Shown: one piece after another, positions 38,328 to 40,619 of the stretch | How the letters are laid out: each line of letters begins with the position of its first letter | Numbering within the stretch: the first letter of the stretch is position 1 | From: Nocardioidaceae bacterium | GTDB taxonomy: Bacteria; Actinomycetota; Actinomycetes; Propionibacteriales; Nocardioidaceae | DNA: 40,619 nucleotides | Direction of reading: 5' to 3' | Assembly: GCA_013696555.1 (NCBI GenBank) | Contig: JACCYJ010000185.1 | Location: forward strand, 1-40,619 | The notes under the pieces: model-generated | Seen by the model: the letters and a program-made list of their open reading frames with translations, nothing else | Told to the model about the DNA's origin: nothing | The model's database searches: none | Position numbers and translations under genes: made by a program

Positions 38328-39665
38328 TCAGAGCACCGGAAGCATCTGGTCCAGCTCGAACTGGGTGACCTGCCGGCGGTAGTCCAACCACTCCGCCCGC
38401 TTGTTGCGCAAGAAGAAGTCGAAGACGTGCTCGCCCAGTGTCTCCGCCACCAGCTCACTGCCCTCCATCACCCGGATCGCTTCGTCGAGTGTGCGTGGCA
38501 GGGGCGCGATGCCGAGCGAGCGGCGCTCGGCCTCGTTGAGCGACCAGACGTCGTCCTCGGCCTCGCGGGGAAGCTCGTACCCGTCCGCGATGCCCTTGAG
38601 CCCGGCCGCCAACAGCAGTGCGTACGCGAGGTACGGATTGCACGCGGCGTCGATGGACCGAAATTCGATCCGTGTCGACTGCCCCTTGGCCGGTTTGTAC
38701 ATCGGCACCCGGACCAGGGCCGAGCGGTTGTTGTGACCCCAGCAGACGTGTGCCGGTGCCTCGCCACCACCAACGAGTCGCTTGTAGGAGTTGACCCATT
38801 GGTTGGTGACCGCGGTGACCTCAGCTGCATGGTGGAGCACACCGGCGATGAACGACCTGCCCACGCGCGAGAGCTGGTACTCGGCACCGGCTTCGAAGAA
38901 AGCGTTGCGGTCACCCTCGAACAACGACATGTGGGTGTGCATACCGGAGCCGGGGTGGTCGGTGAACGGCTTCGGCATGAATGACGCGAAAACGCCCTGC
39001 CCGAGCGCGACCTCGCGTACGACCACCCGGAACGTCATGATGTTGTCGGCGGTCGACAGCGCGTCGGCGTAGCGCAGGTCGATCTCCTGCTGGCCGGGCG
39101 CACCCTCGTGGTGGCTGAACTCCACCGAGATGCCCATGAGCTCGAGCATCGCGATGACGTCACGGCGGAAGTCGCGATTGGCACCCTGCGAGGTGTGGTC
39201 GAAGTAACCGCTGGAGTCCACTGGCACCGGTGACGTCCCGGCAGCGGGCTGACCCTGGAAGAGAAAGAACTCGATCTCGGGGTGGACGTAGAAGGTGAAC
39301 CCCAGGTCGGCGGCCTTGGCCAGGCTGCGCTTGAGCACGTGGCGCGGGTCGGCGTACGACGCACCGCCGCCGGGAAGGAGGATGTCGCAGAACATCCGCG
39401 CAGTTGCGATGCCGTCACCGCGGGTCGGCAGGATCTGGAACGTGGCCGGGTCAGGCCGGGCCAACATGTCCGACTCGTAGACCCGGGCGAAGCCTTCGAT
39501 GGCGGAGCCGTCGAAGCCGATGCCCTCCTCGAACGCCGACTCCAGCTCCGCCGGCGCCACCGCGACCGACTTGAGGAACCCGAGCACGTCGGTGAACCAC
39601 AGCCGGACGAATCGCACCTCGCGCTCCTCGAGCGCACGCAGCACAAAGTCCTCCTGCTTGCCCAT
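38328..39665 (-). CDS. glnA2: Type I glutamine synthetase homologue, GlnA2-like
   Basis: 445 aa. Signatures: GFDGSAIEGFARVYESDM, metal and substrate site EIDLRYADALSTADN, GSGMHTHMSLFE, the ATP region NNRSALVRVPMYKP and FRSIDAACNPYLAYALLLAAGLKGI. The length and C-terminal end ASELVAETLGEHVFDFFLRNKRAEW-like motif match GlnA2 (Rv2222c type), not the major GlnA. The segment that carries the adenylylated tyrosine in GSI (NLYxLP) reads DDVWSLNEAERRS, with no tyrosine, so GlnE probably cannot modify it. GlnA2-type enzymes may make gamma-glutamyl amides or glutamine. Its own activity needs assay. Confidence 0.93.
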   Translation of the reverse strand: MGKQEDFVLRALEEREVRFVRLWFTDVLGFLKSVAVAPAELESAFEEGIGFDGSAIEGFARVYESDMLARPDPATFQILPTRGDGIATARMFCDILLPGGGASYADPRHVLKRSLAKAADLGFTFYVHPEIEFFLFQGQPAAGTSPVPVDSSGYFDHTSQGANRDFRRDVIAMLELMGISVEFSHHEGAPGQQEIDLRYADALSTADNIMTFRVVVREVALGQGVFASFMPKPFTDHPGSGMHTHMSLFEGDRNAFFEAGAEYQLSRVGRSFIAGVLHHAAEVTAVTNQWVNSYKRLVGGGEAPAHVCWGHNNRSALVRVPMYKPAKGQSTRIEFRSIDAACNPYLAYALLLAAGLKGIADGYELPREAEDDVWSLNEAERRSLGIAPLPRTLDEAIRVMEGSELVAETLGEHVFDFFLRNKRAEWLDYRRQVTQFELDQMLPVL

Positions 39666-39688
39666 GGCGGTCAGTCTGTCGGTGCCCT

Positions 39689-39704
39689 GTTACGCCGGTG
39701 TTAC
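39689..39704 (-). promoter_or_regulatory. Possible GlnR-like site upstream of glnA2
   Basis: On the minus strand GTAAC-N6-GTAAC (11-bp period) lies 24 bp before the glnA2 start. Actinobacterial GlnR boxes are built on gTnAC-N6-GaAAC; the second half here is GTAAC. TAACAC/TAACAG could equally be a -10 box. Weak evidence. Confidence 0.3.
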
Positions 39705-39891
39705 GCCGTCGCGACGGTCCGGCCACGCGACTGGCGCAGTTTCGTCGCTTCGCTCGCCCTGGGACGACCAATTTGCGCCACTCGGCAGTCGCAGGCCCAG
39801 CAGGCTTGCGTCACTCGGCAAGCGACGCTCGGGAGTAGCAATCGGATTACGCTTCTGGTCGAAACCGGCCGCGAGGTGCACCGTTGGCGGC

Positions 39892-40236
39892 ATGGGACGC
39901 ATCCATAGGTCGATCGCCGTTGCGGTGGTTACGGGCTCGCTGTGTGCGTGTTCGAGCGACTCATCCCCGGTGCGAATCACAGGGGCGACAACAAGCACCT
40001 CTGCAGAGGCCCGAGCCTCGGCATCCCCCGTGACCGGCTCGTCTTCGGATGGTCCTGTGGTGGCCGCTGGCAAGCGGACGCTCGTCCCCAACGTGGCGGC
40101 GCTCACCCCGACCGACGCTGACACCGCCTTGCGTGCGGCCGCTCTGGAGCCGACGTGGAGGTACGCGGACGATCGAACTGAAGCAGCCGCCGGCGATCGT
40201 CCGCCAGCATGGCTACCAGAGTTGCGACCGAGATGA
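39892..40236 (+). CDS. PASTA-domain lipoprotein, apparently truncated
   Basis: 114 aa from ATG 39892. The signal sequence MGRIHRSIAVAVVTGSLCAC ends in a lipobox-like LCAC; a Ser/Thr-rich linker follows. Residues 64-92 (VPNVAALTPTDADTALRAAALEPTWRYA) are the first two-thirds of a PASTA domain. The C-terminal strand pair expected next (VxxQxPxxGxxVxxGsxV) is missing; instead the frame ends DRPPAWLPELRPR. This suggests a deletion or frameshift, or a join to the convergent gene. Expected to be outside the membrane, where PASTA domains bind peptidoglycan. Confidence 0.7.
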   Translation: MGRIHRSIAVAVVTGSLCACSSDSSPVRITGATTSTSAEARASASPVTGSSSDGPVVAAGKRTLVPNVAALTPTDADTALRAAALEPTWRYADDRTEAAAGDRPPAWLPELRPR

Positions 40237-40612
40237 ACGAGAGCAGGTCGAGGGCTAGTACGCCGGCGAGTGCGAATGACAATGCCACGGCCGCAATGAC
40301 TTGTAAGGCCGCGACGCTCGTCTGCCGTGCGCGCAGTTGCGCGAACAAGGCCAGTGGCAGGACCACGGCGGCGATGGCGCCGTACGCCGAACTGAGGACG
40401 TTCGTTCCGTCGGAGGTGTAAGGCGGAGTGAACCCGCTGACCAGGTCGATGACTCCGAACCCGACTGTGAGCCAGAAGAGTGCGAAGAGGACGAGAGCGA
40501 TTTGGAAAGCGTGCCCAACACGCGAGCCGCCGCCAACGCTGCCCTTCTCGGTACGGGCCACGCGCAAGACTTTACGCCTCGCCGGTCCGCCGAGGGGATC
40601 AACAGCCGCCAC
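40103..40612 (-). CDS. Small multi-pass membrane protein, unknown function
   Basis: About 150-169 aa with four hydrophobic segments: HAFQIALVLFALFWLTVGFGV, a second after SDGTNVLSSAYGAIAAVVLPLALFAQLRA, VAALQVIAAVALSFALAGVLAL and the short LSFISVATLVAML. The charged tail LADDRRRLLQFDRPRTSTS... is antisense to the PASTA gene, so the 3' end may extend beyond the true gene. The start is uncertain (GTG 40612 or GTG 40561) and lies near the window edge. Confidence 0.6.
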   Translation of the reverse strand: MAAVDPLGGPARRKVLRVARTEKGSVGGGSRVGHAFQIALVLFALFWLTVGFGVIDLVSGFTPPYTSDGTNVLSSAYGAIAAVVLPLALFAQLRARQTSVAALQVIAAVALSFALAGVLALDLLSFISVATLVAMLADDRRRLLQFDRPRTSTSAPERPHARRCQRRSG

Positions 40613-40619
40613 GAACGCA

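Noticed and set aside
1-40619. CRISPR array, prophage, intact insertion sequence, rRNA
   Set aside because: No regularly spaced repeats, no transposase or phage structural genes, and no conserved rRNA sequence were seen.

Overview
The window is very GC-rich and looks like the chromosome of an actinobacterium (Actinomycetota). The support is a WhiB-family regulator, the glnE/glnA2 pair, Ku with a stand-alone LigD-type polymerase, a DUF222-HNH protein, many GTG starts, and long runs of genes joined by 4-base NTGA stop/start overlaps. The genus cannot be fixed from the sequence alone. I see no rRNA, tRNA, CRISPR array, intact transposon or prophage.

Left part (1-9800). A MerR-type metal/thiol sensor (415-906) is followed by a minus-strand group: a 14-cysteine metallothionein-like protein, a small helical protein, a thioredoxin-fold protein, a membrane protein and a damaged MFS exporter. 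The merR and metallothionein promoters share a nearly identical operator core, GGCCCCTWGGGCCA, which suggests a small metal-response regulon. Next come a 46-bp tandem repeat, msrA, a structured inverted-repeat element, a possible HEPN-like remnant and a DUF222-HNH endonuclease. These are followed by small secreted or cytoplasmic proteins (AOC/dirigent-like barrel, ABM-like protein, small lipoproteins) and a GNAT acetyltransferase.

Middle part (9800-29730). There is an exported protein of unknown role, a beta-propeller phytase whose 5' end is ambiguous, a PadR/membrane-protein pair, a HAD hydrolase, an SDR plus FAD oxidoreductase pair, an SRPBCC protein and a DUF4383 protein. The highlight is a minus-strand cluster of eight overlapping genes (28582 down to 19470): carbamoyltransferase, GT2-GmhB-like fusion, GT9, GT4, GmhA-like isomerase, HldE-like kinase/nucleotidyltransferase, SDR and a second GT9. 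A downstream trio (haem-oxygenase-like diiron protein, GT2, CDGSH Fe-S protein) and a divergent GT4 flank it. Together they encode most steps of nucleotide-activated heptose synthesis plus glycosyl transfer and O-carbamoylation. That points to a carbamoylated heptose-containing glycoconjugate in a bacterium whose lineage does not make Gram-negative LPS. The product is unknown to me.

Right part (29730-40619). Ku and a LigD-type polymerase are divergent (non-homologous end joining). A MerR/B12-binding protein resembling the CarH photoreceptor faces a WhiB3/WhiD-like Fe-S regulator. glnE and glnA2 follow, separated by a small block: PadR regulator, 44-aa membrane peptide, ABM-like protein, and a TetR regulator with a 19-bp palindromic operator. 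The window ends in an apparently truncated PASTA lipoprotein convergent with a partly supported membrane protein.
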